DNA of 9,333 nucleotides. Origin: Anaerolineae bacterium (GTDB lineage Bacteria; Chloroflexota; Anaerolineae; Aggregatilineales; Phototrophicaceae). The stretch covers positions 1 through 9,333 of the forward strand of contig WGEI01000439.1 of assembly GCA_015492875.1 (NCBI GenBank), in the 5' to 3' direction. The stretch's first letter is position 1, and the number at the start of each line of letters is the position of its first letter. Of this stretch, positions 1-8,052 are shown piece by piece. Under the pieces are notes generated by a model, which made no database searches, was not told where the DNA came from, and saw nothing but the letters and a program-made list of their open reading frames with translations. Position numbers and translations under genes: made by a program.

Positions 1-849
1 GACAGAAGCAAGCAGTGATCGAAATGCTTCCTCTTTGCCGCTATGCGGTGTTGCAGTCACCAATATCAGATGGCGGCTCTGTTTTTCCGCCAATTGTTTT
101 ACGAGTTCATAACGCTGATGTCTGCCGCCACGTCGGTCGGTGGTGTGGGCAACGGTATGCGCCTCATCAACGATGATAAAATCAGGGGCAGCTCGTAAGA
201 AATCATCGCGGCGGCGCTCAGACTTAATGAAATCAGTAGAAACAACGGTGAATGGATGACGCTCAAATAGAGATTCTCCCATCCGTAAGTGCCGCTCTAA
301 CCGTGTGGCGGTGCTGGATAAGATCAATTCTGCATCGATATAAAATTTCTCGCGCAGTTCGCTGTGCCACTGTTCTGCCAATGGTGGTGGACATAAAATT
401 GCTAGACGATTAATTTCCCCACGATCCAACAATTCACGGGCAATGAGGAGCGCTTCAATCGTCTTACCAATACCAACATCATCCGCAATCAGTAAACGCA
501 CAGGGTCTTGTTTCAATGCCATCAAGAGTGGCACAAGTTGGTAAGGGCGGGGTTCAACATTAATTTTTGCAAATGACCGAAATGGCCCAGCACTAGAACG
601 AAACCCAAGACGTACAGCCGCACGCAGTAACCGCGCAGAACGATAATCTCCAATTTGGTGAGGGTCTGGTAAGGAAAAGGTGGCAGGTTCAACATCCTCA
701 AGCCGTGTTAAAATTGCTGTAATTTCATCATCTGTGCCCCCTAATGGGCGGATTTTTATCAGCTCGTCTGTAGATTCTGGGAGCACAACCCACTCTCTTC
801 CACGAACTTTAACCAATGAACCAACCGTGAACGAAACCTTCGCACTCAC
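1..849 (-). CDS. drmD: DrmD-like SNF2-family helicase, N-terminal 283 codons (runs off the window)
   Basis: Open from a GTG at 849-847 to the window edge with no stop, so the C-terminal RecA lobe is missing. Family helicases of about 1000 residues use ATP to translocate on double-stranded DNA; DrmD is the SNF2-like subunit of class 1 DISARM anti-phage systems. Visible in order: a small beta-rich N-terminal part (about residues 5-55, with VKVRGREWVVLP), a Q-motif-like EPRPYQ (99-104), Walker A as DDVGIGKT (123-130), motif Ia (LAILCPPPLAEQW, 149-161), STDFIKS (204-210), the DEAH box (228-231) and motif III TATPHSG (265-271). All residues needed for the first lobe are present. The start was chosen because GTG overlaps the stop of the upstream helicase gene (GTGA) and has GGAGGT five bases before it, while the reading frame upstream is occupied by that gene. 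Assignment to DrmD rests on remembered family wording and needs a profile search; a generic SNF2/HepA-like helicase is the alternative. Confidence 0.8.
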   Translation of the reverse strand, partial: MSAKVSFTVGSLVKVRGREWVVLPESTDELIKIRPLGGTDDEITAILTRLEDVEPATFSLPDPHQIGDYRSARLLRAAVRLGFRSSAGPFRSFAKINVEPRPYQLVPLLMALKQDPVRLLIADDVGIGKTIEALLIARELLDRGEINRLAILCPPPLAEQWHSELREKFYIDAELILSSTATRLERHLRMGESLFERHPFTVVSTDFIKSERRRDDFLRAAPDFIIVDEAHTVAHTTDRRGGRHQRYELVKQLAEKQSRHLILVTATPHSGKEEAFRSLLASV

Positions 850-3800
850 GCCTCACCTCCAAATATATATTTGTTTTTGGCGAAAATAGCATCCCAATCG
901 TCACGATAGCCAAAACGAATCACATGATAGCCATAATCTTCCATGCACTCGGTTTGTTGCTGATCTCGCGCATAGCGGTGGGGGTAATCGTGATAAGAGC
1001 CATCTATATAAATGGCTGCGTATACTCCGCCACTGTTATAAATAAAATCTGGACGGGTTTGACATTCTTCAATATAAATTTGAGCGCGATCAGGCAAACG
1101 CAAACCATAACGCGCAACAGTGCTTAACCACTCACGCTCTAGTTCTGACTCGCACAAACTCATCAGTTGCGCTAGATGCGCTTCATGAGTGGATTGACTA
1201 GGGCTATTTTGTACAATTGCTTGAGTTAAATCCATTAACCAGTCATAGATACACTTACGATCTAAAATAGCATGTTCGCGTTGATTGCCATAACTTAACA
1301 AACAGTCGTAACAAGCCACTTCACAATCTTCATTGGAGCGTGGCGCATGGCCCAAGTCGTCGCCTGTTACTGGATCGAAATGGCAAATCGAAAGAGCCTC
1401 TTCTGCAACCCGACGGAGTGCTTGTGGATCGTCTACCAAGCGACGTAGCACACCAGCCCCCCCTTCCGACGCTTCATAAAAAAGAATCAACTGGCGATTG
1501 TCACTATCTGGCAATGGTTCGGCTGCTAATTCATTCTCTTCTAGCTGGAAAACAGCTTCAATTGCTCGCTTTAGCGCAGCTTGTAATGAAGCTATCTCTT
1601 TAAGTTCCATGTTCACAAGTGGTTCAAACAATAAGCAGTTTCGGCTATCTTCAACATAAGGAATAACGCGCTTGGTCCGCTCTGACATGGGGTCATCAGG
1701 GTCATCCTCGCTTTGCTCATTTTTCGCCCAATAACCACGTTCAATATCAAGCACAAAACCATATTGCTGTTTATTCTTACGTCTTGCCCAGCCTAGATTA
1801 ATACGCCATAGCGTTGCCGTCTGCGCATAAGTGAGTTGCGCCACATCTTGTCCATCAACTTGAATTACAGCACTTCGAACATCCATTGCTCCATCACGTT
1901 TACCAAAACGCACACCAGTGCGAATTTCATAACCCAGCCGCAAGCGTTCTTCTTCATCAGCGTTAATGCGATCCCGCCGCCGCGTAACAACATTTTGTAA
2001 GCGCAACAAAGGCTGCGAAAATGGTGGGTCTAATGGTTTCTCACAACGTTCACAGAGATCAAAATTCATATCTGATTTCACGGGGTGGACATAACCACAA
2101 TGACCACAGCGTTTTATCTGCGTTGTCAGTGGCCCATCATCGCTTTCAGTAACAGGCATAATGACCTGATTAATCAAATATCGTGAACCTTCATGATAAA
2201 TAATCGCCCGTGGGCCAAACTCCGAGATTGCTAGAAAACGTGGACGAGACAAGAAATTATCACGTTGGGTGGCGCGTCGAGCCGGAATGAAGGCGGATAA
2301 GGGCAAACGTGGAAAACTGTAACCGGGTAAGAAGCCTTCGGTAGCAAAATAGCGATAACTATAAAAATCAGATTGGGCGAGACTACTCACTTCGGTAAGG
2401 AGGTCAATTTGTGACAAGGCCTCCCGACGAAGGCGTTCGGCTTGACGTTTGTCTGCCTGTGAACGGGTTGGGTCACGCCGAATACGCTCTTGCACTTTAA
2501 CTTGTTTAAGAGCAGACCAATACAACTCCCTCCAACGGGTACAGCTCTGGTCAAAAGCATGGACGATATTCTGTATGGTCAAGTTGAGCAATTCTTCAGC
2601 ATCTTCAAGGTCGGGGATTGTTCTCAAAACTTGCGCGGCGCGCTGGCGCGCTGCTTCTTGTGCAGTAACAGATTCTATTTGTTGACGAATTTCAGGTAAT
2701 AGCTCCAATGACGGTGGTTCGCCATTCATGTCAAGAATTTCTTTTAAGGTATCTTTAAGATCTACGCCCGTTTCAGCTAACCAAATCGCATGAATATGTG
2801 CCCGCAGCAAATCCTTGTTAGTTAAATCTAGGCGTGGCGGCGCAACTGCCCCGGAAACCATACGTTCGGGGCGTTTGAAGAAATATTGATCATGCGGACT
2901 CCCACTAGAACAATATGTGAAAACCAATGCGGGTTGCCCACTCCGCCCAGCACGCCCACTACGTTGTGCATAATTTGCTGGTGTTGGCGGAACGTTCCGC
3001 ATGTTAACAACATTTAATTCTGCAATATCCACGCCTAGTTCCATTGTCGGCGAACAATACAAAATAGGAAGTTTCGCTTCTCTAAATTGCTGTTCTCTCA
3101 ATTCGCGTTCTTCATAAGGGACTTGCGCAGTATGTTCATGCGCTTCCAAGTTGATCAAGTGACCTGACGCAGTGTATTCGTGTGTGTTTACATCAACTAA
3201 TGATTTTGCAACATCCCGATAGAAATCAACGAAGAATTGATTTGGATGCCCACCCTCTTGTGATTCATTGGGAACACGAATAGGATCATGAAATGCACGT
3301 TCGCCTGTACCTGCTAGCCAGCGCATTGACGCTGCAACTAGTTGATAGCCCGGCACATCGTCATCGGATGATGGCTCCCGTACAACTGCAACTAAACCAG
3401 CAACACCAAGCCCTTTCAGAAGATCGCGAATAATAGTCTCTGTATCCCCTAATCCTAACTTCCCATAGGTATCAGCTTCATATTCAGTTAGTGTGCCCGG
3501 ACGACGTAGATAAATACCAAAGCCGCTACGCGCTGAAACATATGTATAATTCCCACGGCCATCTTCTCCTGCCGAAGAACGTGGAATCAAAACAGAGGCA
3601 TACTCCATACGCTCATCTTCATCGATTGCCCATGGCGCAATTAAGCGCTGGCTGCTGAGCTGCTGAATACGTTCTTGGTGATTCCTATCTAGATAATCCA
3701 CTTTGATGGCAAGTTCACGGCGCATATGATCCAATAAGGTGCGAGCAATCTTTATCCGTGTTTGAGGAGAGGCTGTTGCCAGTGCTGGATGGTAATCTTC

Positions 3801-6053
3801 CCAAACGTCTTCGGCCTCGCATACAGCATTCAGATCGACGTAGTCTATTTCAAGCAAACCACATTGTTCAAGATTTGGTAAGGCAATACGCCACCCACGC
3901 CGTAAATCACGATAGATGCGATAGCCCAGAACCTGCTTCAATGCACTTTGGGTTTGTTGTAGTGCTTGAAAACGGACTTCTGGATTGCTAGCATAGAGAT
4001 GTAGCGGTAAATTCAAAGCATTAAAGACTTTTTCAGCGATGACATCATGGGTTAAGCCCTCAGCCCCCGCATCCTGTACTGCACGATAGATTGCTCCACG
4101 TAGTAAGCTCACTTCAATAAAATCGTTGAAATGCCCAGCTTGTAATGAAGCATCTTGCCTGTTATCTGTAAAACTCAACAACTTCCGAGCTTCTGGAGGT
4201 AAATCACTTGTTTTTAGTGAGCGAATAGTGGATAAACTCAATATTGTGGTAGCACTGCTACGACCTTCCGAGTTAAGTGTGGCTAACTTACCAAAGTCAC
4301 TCTGACGAGGTGCATAGGACACACCACAATTCAGGCAGAACATGAATGGCGTTGAAAGATATACAAATGTCAATCCTTCAGCAACTTCTTCACCTGAGGG
4401 AGAAATTTGTATATGTCGAGGTAGCTTTTCTCGGCGATGAGGGCGGATACGACGAACACCATTACGTTCCTCTAACCAATCATCTGGCAAATAATCGCCA
4501 TTCACTAATTCATTAACGTCAACTGGCCAAGGTTTATGTGAACCAAGATAAAGATAGCCTGCCTCACTATCCTCATCTGAAAGGCGATCACTGAACTCAC
4601 GCGGTAGCGCACGACATACTTCGTTATCTTCATCTTCACTCGTTGTCATTCGTACCGTGTAATACTCTTGACCACACTCACGGCAAAAACATAGCGGATA
4701 GAGCACTTTATCTCGATCACCTGGCATGTAGTATTGGCCATTTAAAGTGATATACCGCTCGTCTTCTTGTTCAAGCGTGGCATAAACAGTGTCACCAGGG
4801 CTGATAAACTGATGTAACCGAAAAGCAAATGGTGCAAATCCTGTGTCAGGGTCCGGTTCACAGCGATAACCGGCCAATAACCAGTTTTGAATAACCAAAA
4901 CACAGGTTTCTTCATCAACGCCTGTTAACTGGCTTAGCTCTTCTGCTGCTGATTGAATGCTGCGGGGTTCTTGGCGAACAAGGCGACCATCTTTTTCCTG
5001 TAAACCGAAGGTATCTTCAATCCAAATCGATAAAGGGTGCTCAGTAAATTCCTTATAGCTTGTGGGAGCAACTAAATCTTTCCCCTGAGCAACAAATTCT
5101 CGCAAAGCAGCTACCTCATAATGCCTTGGCGTTGTCCGCTGAAGGGTTTCACCAATAATATGTTGCGGGTCAACCGTTGAGCCAAAAATCTGTGACCCAA
5201 CTTCTGCTACCCTTTCTCGCTGTTCTTCATATGTCCCTTCACTGACTAAGGTCGCAGATGTTCCTACAAATAAAATCTTCTGTTCACCGGTTTCCAATCG
5301 GTTTCGCACCCTGCGCACGAGTAAAGCTACATCTGCACCTTGTCGCCCGCGATAGGTATGTAATTCATCTAATACCAAAAAACGCAGGCCTTTTGCTTGC
5401 TCAATAAGCTGGCGTTCTCGGGGACGTGTCATAATGAGTTCTAACATGACATAGTTTGTCAGTAGAATATCTGGGGGGGTCATGATGATGCGCTGGCGCT
5501 CCGCATCAGACTCCTGCCCTGTATAACGAGCAAACGTGACAGGAGCTTGATTCTTTGGATACCCCTCCTCAAGGAACTTCTTTAACTCCCCAGCCTGACT
5601 ATTGGCTAACGCATTCATAGGGTAAACAATAATCGCTTGAATACCCTGGCCGCTGCCACGATGCAAAACATGATTCACAATCGGTACGATATAAGCAAGG
5701 CTTTTGCCAGAACCCGTACCTGTTGTCAAAATATAATTATGTCCTTGATTAGCAATTTCAATGGCTTCGCGTTGATGACGGTGAAAACGAATTGGTTGAC
5801 CACCTTTGTCTTTGTTACGCACAAAAATGCGTTCGCACTCTGGATGCAATAAGCCTTTTTGCACCAACTCGCCGACTGTGCCACCATCAGCAAACCTCGG
5901 ATTCAGTTGAATGAGAGGATCGGGCCAAAATGCGCCCTCCTTCAAACTATTTTCCACTTTCTCATGAATGCGTTTATCCCGAATTTGCATGAAACTGCTG
6001 GCATATTTTGAATAATCATCAATTAATTGCTTTCTAATCTGAAAAACATCCAT
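846..6053 (-). CDS. Giant DEAD/DELH-box helicase with DUF1998 zinc region and C-terminal Vsr-like nuclease (DISARM DrmA+DrmB-like / DruE-like)
   Basis: A 1735-residue superfamily 2 helicase, probably an ATP-driven DNA translocase of an anti-phage system. Lobe 1: RFHRHQ (89-94), Walker A TGTGSGKS (111-118), YPMNALANSQ (144-153), DELH (229-232), GTSATL (264-269). Then an insert with C457/C460 and C573/C576, a likely zinc knuckle. Lobe 2 opens with LLSFTDNRQDAS (625-636), a signature shared by DrmA, DruE and MrfA relatives. It continues after a second long insert with PTMELGVDIAELN (1002-1014) and QRSGRAGR (1030-1037). A CxxC pair of pairs (C1316, C1319, C1334, C1337) precedes DUF1998, recognised by EASEGGAGVLRRL (1527-1539) and the cysteines C1577, C1581, C1584 in CYDCLLSYGN, with C1557 a candidate fourth ligand. 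The last 100 residues form a Vsr-like nuclease: RPDF (D1669), IYIDGSYH (D1684, H1688), then GYHVIRF. Start ATG has GAGG seven bases upstream. No frameshift is seen. DrmA and DrmB are normally separate proteins; DruE is the closest single-chain alternative, so no symbol is given. Confidence 0.9.
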   Translation of the reverse strand: MDVFQIRKQLIDDYSKYASSFMQIRDKRIHEKVENSLKEGAFWPDPLIQLNPRFADGGTVGELVQKGLLHPECERIFVRNKDKGGQPIRFHRHQREAIEIANQGHNYILTTGTGSGKSLAYIVPIVNHVLHRGSGQGIQAIIVYPMNALANSQAGELKKFLEEGYPKNQAPVTFARYTGQESDAERQRIIMTPPDILLTNYVMLELIMTRPRERQLIEQAKGLRFLVLDELHTYRGRQGADVALLVRRVRNRLETGEQKILFVGTSATLVSEGTYEEQRERVAEVGSQIFGSTVDPQHIIGETLQRTTPRHYEVAALREFVAQGKDLVAPTSYKEFTEHPLSIWIEDTFGLQEKDGRLVRQEPRSIQSAAEELSQLTGVDEETCVLVIQNWLLAGYRCEPDPDTGFAPFAFRLHQFISPGDTVYATLEQEDERYITLNGQYYMPGDRDKVLYPLCFCRECGQEYYTVRMTTSEDEDNEVCRALPREFSDRLSDEDSEAGYLYLGSHKPWPVDVNELVNGDYLPDDWLEERNGVRRIRPHRREKLPRHIQISPSGEEVAEGLTFVYLSTPFMFCLNCGVSYAPRQSDFGKLATLNSEGRSSATTILSLSTIRSLKTSDLPPEARKLLSFTDNRQDASLQAGHFNDFIEVSLLRGAIYRAVQDAGAEGLTHDVIAEKVFNALNLPLHLYASNPEVRFQALQQTQSALKQVLGYRIYRDLRRGWRIALPNLEQCGLLEIDYVDLNAVCEAEDVWEDYHPALATASPQTRIKIARTLLDHMRRELAIKVDYLDRNHQERIQQLSSQRLIAPWAIDEDERMEYASVLIPRSSAGEDGRGNYTYVSARSGFGIYLRRPGTLTEYEADTYGKLGLGDTETIIRDLLKGLGVAGLVAVVREPSSDDDVPGYQLVAASMRWLAGTGERAFHDPIRVPNESQEGGHPNQFFVDFYRDVAKSLVDVNTHEYTASGHLINLEAHEHTAQVPYEERELREQQFREAKLPILYCSPTMELGVDIAELNVVNMRNVPPTPANYAQRSGRAGRSGQPALVFTYCSSGSPHDQYFFKRPERMVSGAVAPPRLDLTNKDLLRAHIHAIWLAETGVDLKDTLKEILDMNGEPPSLELLPEIRQQIESVTAQEAARQRAAQVLRTIPDLEDAEELLNLTIQNIVHAFDQSCTRWRELYWSALKQVKVQERIRRDPTRSQADKRQAERLRREALSQIDLLTEVSSLAQSDFYSYRYFATEGFLPGYSFPRLPLSAFIPARRATQRDNFLSRPRFLAISEFGPRAIIYHEGSRYLINQVIMPVTESDDGPLTTQIKRCGHCGYVHPVKSDMNFDLCERCEKPLDPPFSQPLLRLQNVVTRRRDRINADEEERLRLGYEIRTGVRFGKRDGAMDVRSAVIQVDGQDVAQLTYAQTATLWRINLGWARRKNKQQYGFVLDIERGYWAKNEQSEDDPDDPMSERTKRVIPYVEDSRNCLLFEPLVNMELKEIASLQAALKRAIEAVFQLEENELAAEPLPDSDNRQLILFYEASEGGAGVLRRLVDDPQALRRVAEEALSICHFDPVTGDDLGHAPRSNEDCEVACYDCLLSYGNQREHAILDRKCIYDWLMDLTQAIVQNSPSQSTHEAHLAQLMSLCESELEREWLSTVARYGLRLPDRAQIYIEECQTRPDFIYNSGGVYAAIYIDGSYHDYPHRYARDQQQTECMEDYGYHVIRFGYRDDWDAIFAKNKYIFGGEA
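855..860 (-). promoter_or_regulatory. Shine-Dalgarno site for the DrmD-like gene
   Basis: GGAGGT on the minus strand, five bases before the GTG start at 849. It is built from the last codons (Gly-Gly-Glu-Ala) of the upstream helicase gene. It decides the choice of a GTG start and, with the four-base GTGA overlap, points to translational coupling of the two helicases. Confidence 0.8.
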
Positions 6054-6060
6054 ATCCTAA

Positions 6061-6064
6061 CCTC
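6061..6064 (-). promoter_or_regulatory. Ribosome binding site of the giant helicase gene
   Basis: GAGG on the minus strand, seven bases before the ATG at 6053. It lies just after the stop codon of the 24-codon relic reading frame (TAG at 6072-6070), so ribosomes finishing that frame could restart here. It supports ATG 6053 as the true start. Confidence 0.6.
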
Positions 6065-6069
6065 AAATA

Positions 6070-6144
6070 CTATTTGCGCAATTCTAGCTCTAGCTCACGT
6101 ATTGACTTAAAGCCCTTGATACGTATCTTCTTCACAGGGGGCAT
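6070..6144 (-). pseudogene. Relic of an AAA ATPase gene: first 24 codons only
   Basis: A 24-codon frame, ATG at 6144 to TAG at 6072-6070, too short for most gene finders. Its translation contains IKGFKSIRELELEL, which reads like the first beta strands of SMC/RecF/OLD-type AAA ATPases (AAA_15/AAA_21 class). In those proteins this segment is normally followed within about ten residues by a Walker A of the form GxNGxGKS. Here the frame stops straight after the matching part, and no Walker A is found in any frame before the helicase start 16 bases on. A GAGG lies ten bases before the ATG. The simplest reading is that the remaining part of an ATPase gene was deleted when the helicase operon arrived or was rearranged. 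A short leader peptide that couples translation to the helicase is the alternative. The resemblance is by eye over 24 residues only. Confidence 0.5.
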
Positions 6145-6184
6145 AATGCTCAATCCTCACATGGTGGTTCAAGTCAAGTATATA

Positions 6185-7882
6185 CTAAATCTCGCCGCCC
6201 CCCCGCAACTTGCGGCGGATTAGGCCGCCCATCCAACGCAGCTCGCCAATGCGCAACAGCCACGCCATGCCCACATAGACCAACACGCTGAGGCCGCCCG
6301 CCACCAAGACCAGCAGCGCCTCGCTCAGCAGGCCGTCCGTACCGATGAAGCGCGCCAGATGGGGCAAAGTCAGCGCCGCTGCCGCCGCCATGATGCCCGT
6401 CGCCACTGCGGTCTTCAGCACGGTTAATAACAAATCTTGCGCCCCAAAACCGCTCAATCGCCGCCATAACAAATAGGCCGAAACGCTGGCATGGGTGACG
6501 TGCTTAAGGCTATCAGCAATCATCAAACTGAACAGGCCAAACTGTGGCAAGAGCACCAGCGCCGCCACCATATACACACTCAAACTGAGCAGCCCGACCA
6601 GCGCCGGCGTCAGCGTATCTTGCCGCGCATAGAAAGCATAAATCAAGAGCAAATCGATCGCCGCAAAGGGCAGGCCAATCAGATACAGCCGAAGCGCCAT
6701 GCCAGTAATGGCGGTATCGGCGGCGGTGAACGCGCCATGCTCAAATATCAGGTCAATAATCGGCGTGGCCAGCACAAATAACCCCACTGCCGACGGCAAA
6801 ATAAGCACAATCGTCAAGCGCAAACCCAGCCCCAGCGTATCCTTAAACGCCCGCTCGCCAATCATCGCCAGCGCCGCCGCCTGTTGCGAGAGCGTGGGCA
6901 AAATGGCCAAACTAATCGCCGTCGCCACTAAGCCCTGCGGGAATTGGATGAGCGTCGTCGCCCAGTTCATATAGGCGATACTGCCCTCGCCCGTGCCGCT
7001 GGCCAAGTTATAGCTGAAGGGGCGGATGATGAGCGTATCCATGATGAGCGAGAACGTAACCGGCGCATATAGAACCACCATCTGGCGCACAGCCGGATGC
7101 CGCCAATGTAGCGTGAAGCGGATTTTCGCCCCGCGTAACCCCGGCAACTGGAGCAGCATTTGCCCCAACGCGCCCACCAGCCAGCCAATCGCCACCACAG
7201 CCACGCCCTCCGCTGGGCGCTGTAGCAACGGCGAGGGGATACCGCCGTTCGGGGGCATGAAAACGAAGGTGGGCGGCGGCGTGAACAGCAACGCCACAGC
7301 CACAATACTGCCATTAAACACCACCCCCGCAAAGGCCGGCCAAACGAAGCTATGCAGCGCGTACAGCGTGCCGCTGAGCATGGCGAACAGCCCCATGAAC
7401 ATCAGCGCCGGGCTGGTCAAACGCAACAAATCGACCGCCAGCGATTGGGTAGCAGCAGAAGCGCCCCCCGCTACCAGCGCCACAACTTGCGGGGCGAATA
7501 GCTCTAACACGAGGATTAGCCCCGCCAATAGCACTGTGGCGATGCTGAACAAAATGGAGACAACGCGCCATAATGCTTGCCGCCCCCCTTTGGTCACCAC
7601 CTCGCTGAGGACGGGCACAATCGCACTATTCACATGGCCGGCGATGAGCAGGTCAAATAAGGCTTTGGGCACGACAATCGCCACTTGAAAAGCATCGACC
7701 GCGCCCGACGCCCCAAAAAGATAGGTGAGTACCGTCTCGCGCGCTAAACCTAAAACACGGCTGCCGATATTGCCCAGCACGAGAATACCCGTCGCGCCGG
7801 CAACGCGGGCATTCGTCTCCTCTTGGCTCAAATTGGCGACATCGGTTACTGCATCTGCATCAAGCGGGGGGTCTACGGACAT
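6185..7882 (-). CDS. murJ: Probable lipid II flippase MurJ (MviN family)
   Basis: A 565-residue polytopic membrane protein with about 14 hydrophobic segments, the length and topology expected of MurJ. MurJ moves the peptidoglycan precursor lipid II from the inner to the outer face of the cytoplasmic membrane; it belongs to the MOP exporter superfamily. Family wording includes SRVLGLARE (41-49), VDAFQVA (62-68), DLLIAGHVNSAIVPVLSE (77-94), an acidic residue inside a membrane segment (MDT, D282) likely equivalent to the functional aspartate of TM8, AILPTLSQ (326-333), GAFTAADT (383-390) and FYARQDTLTPALVG (417-430). The paired arginines after TM2 in E. coli MurJ are replaced by ALFD, as is usual in Chloroflexota homologues as I recall them. 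ATG 7882 has GAGG five bases upstream. The gene is GC-rich, unlike the helicase operon downstream on the same strand. No terminator hairpin is seen after its stop, so read-through into the helicase genes is possible. Confidence 0.92.
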   Translation of the reverse strand: MSVDPPLDADAVTDVANLSQEETNARVAGATGILVLGNIGSRVLGLARETVLTYLFGASGAVDAFQVAIVVPKALFDLLIAGHVNSAIVPVLSEVVTKGGRQALWRVVSILFSIATVLLAGLILVLELFAPQVVALVAGGASAATQSLAVDLLRLTSPALMFMGLFAMLSGTLYALHSFVWPAFAGVVFNGSIVAVALLFTPPPTFVFMPPNGGIPSPLLQRPAEGVAVVAIGWLVGALGQMLLQLPGLRGAKIRFTLHWRHPAVRQMVVLYAPVTFSLIMDTLIIRPFSYNLASGTGEGSIAYMNWATTLIQFPQGLVATAISLAILPTLSQQAAALAMIGERAFKDTLGLGLRLTIVLILPSAVGLFVLATPIIDLIFEHGAFTAADTAITGMALRLYLIGLPFAAIDLLLIYAFYARQDTLTPALVGLLSLSVYMVAALVLLPQFGLFSLMIADSLKHVTHASVSAYLLWRRLSGFGAQDLLLTVLKTAVATGIMAAAAALTLPHLARFIGTDGLLSEALLVLVAGGLSVLVYVGMAWLLRIGELRWMGGLIRRKLRGGGEI

Positions 7883-7930
7883 GCACGCCTCGCATCATTG
7901 TTCACACCTAGCGCCCGAAGGCAGAGACGC

Positions 7931-7936
7931 ATTATA
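7931..7936 (-). promoter_or_regulatory. Candidate -10 element for murJ
   Basis: A perfect TATAAT on the minus strand, about 49 bases before the murJ start. No hexamer close to TTGACA is found 15 to 18 bases upstream, so this is a weak prediction resting on the -10 alone. A second TATAAT on the same strand lies at 8018-8023, also without a good -35. Confidence 0.35.
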
Positions 7937-8013
7937 CGACCGCACGCGCTATTGGGCATAGCCCCGTTTCCCCTATGGAATATATTTGCAACCCCATGCC
8001 GCCCTGTTGCGTA

Positions 8014-8019
8014 TATGAT
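8014..8019 (+). promoter_or_regulatory. Candidate -10 element for the DUF4342 gene
   Basis: TATGAT 34 bases before the ATG at 8053, giving a plausible short leader of about 27 bases. The nearest -35-like hexamer, TTGCAA at 7986-7991, is 22 bases away, which is too far for a standard spacer. The 170-base gap between the divergent murJ and DUF4342 genes must hold both promoters. Confidence 0.3.
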
Positions 8020-8038
8020 TATAGAAAGCTCAAATTTT

Positions 8039-8043
8039 GGAGG
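8039..8043 (+). promoter_or_regulatory. Shine-Dalgarno site of the DUF4342 gene
   Basis: GGAGG nine bases before ATG 8053. It fixes that ATG as the start. Confidence 0.75.
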
Positions 8044-8052
8044 AAATAGACC

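Noticed and set aside
1..6053. A complete canonical class 1 DISARM locus
   Set aside because: No adenine methyltransferase, no PLD-type DrmC and no separate DrmB are present in the window. Only a DISARM-like helicase pair can be supported.
6143..6177. A possible helicase-operon promoter on the minus strand (TTGACT at 6172-6177 or TTGAAC at 6167-6172, with CATTAT at 6143-6148)
   Set aside because: TTGACT has no -10 at proper spacing, and TTGAAC with CATTAT at 18 bases matches only four of six positions in each box. Too weak to annotate, though the operon needs either a promoter here or read-through from murJ.
6174..6467. A 97-codon minus-strand frame overlapping the end of murJ
   Set aside because: Out of frame with murJ, Gly/Arg-rich as expected from shifted GC-rich codons, no motif.
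7026..7688. A 220-codon plus-strand open frame opposite murJ
   Set aside because: It is a shadow of a GC-rich membrane-protein gene: composition is Thr/Ala/Ser/Asn-rich, it has no recognisable motif, and murJ on the other strand is unmistakable.
6185..7882. murJ as a member of the defence operon because it lies upstream on the same strand
   Set aside because: Its function, base composition and codon use are those of a housekeeping gene. Co-orientation alone is not evidence of a shared role.
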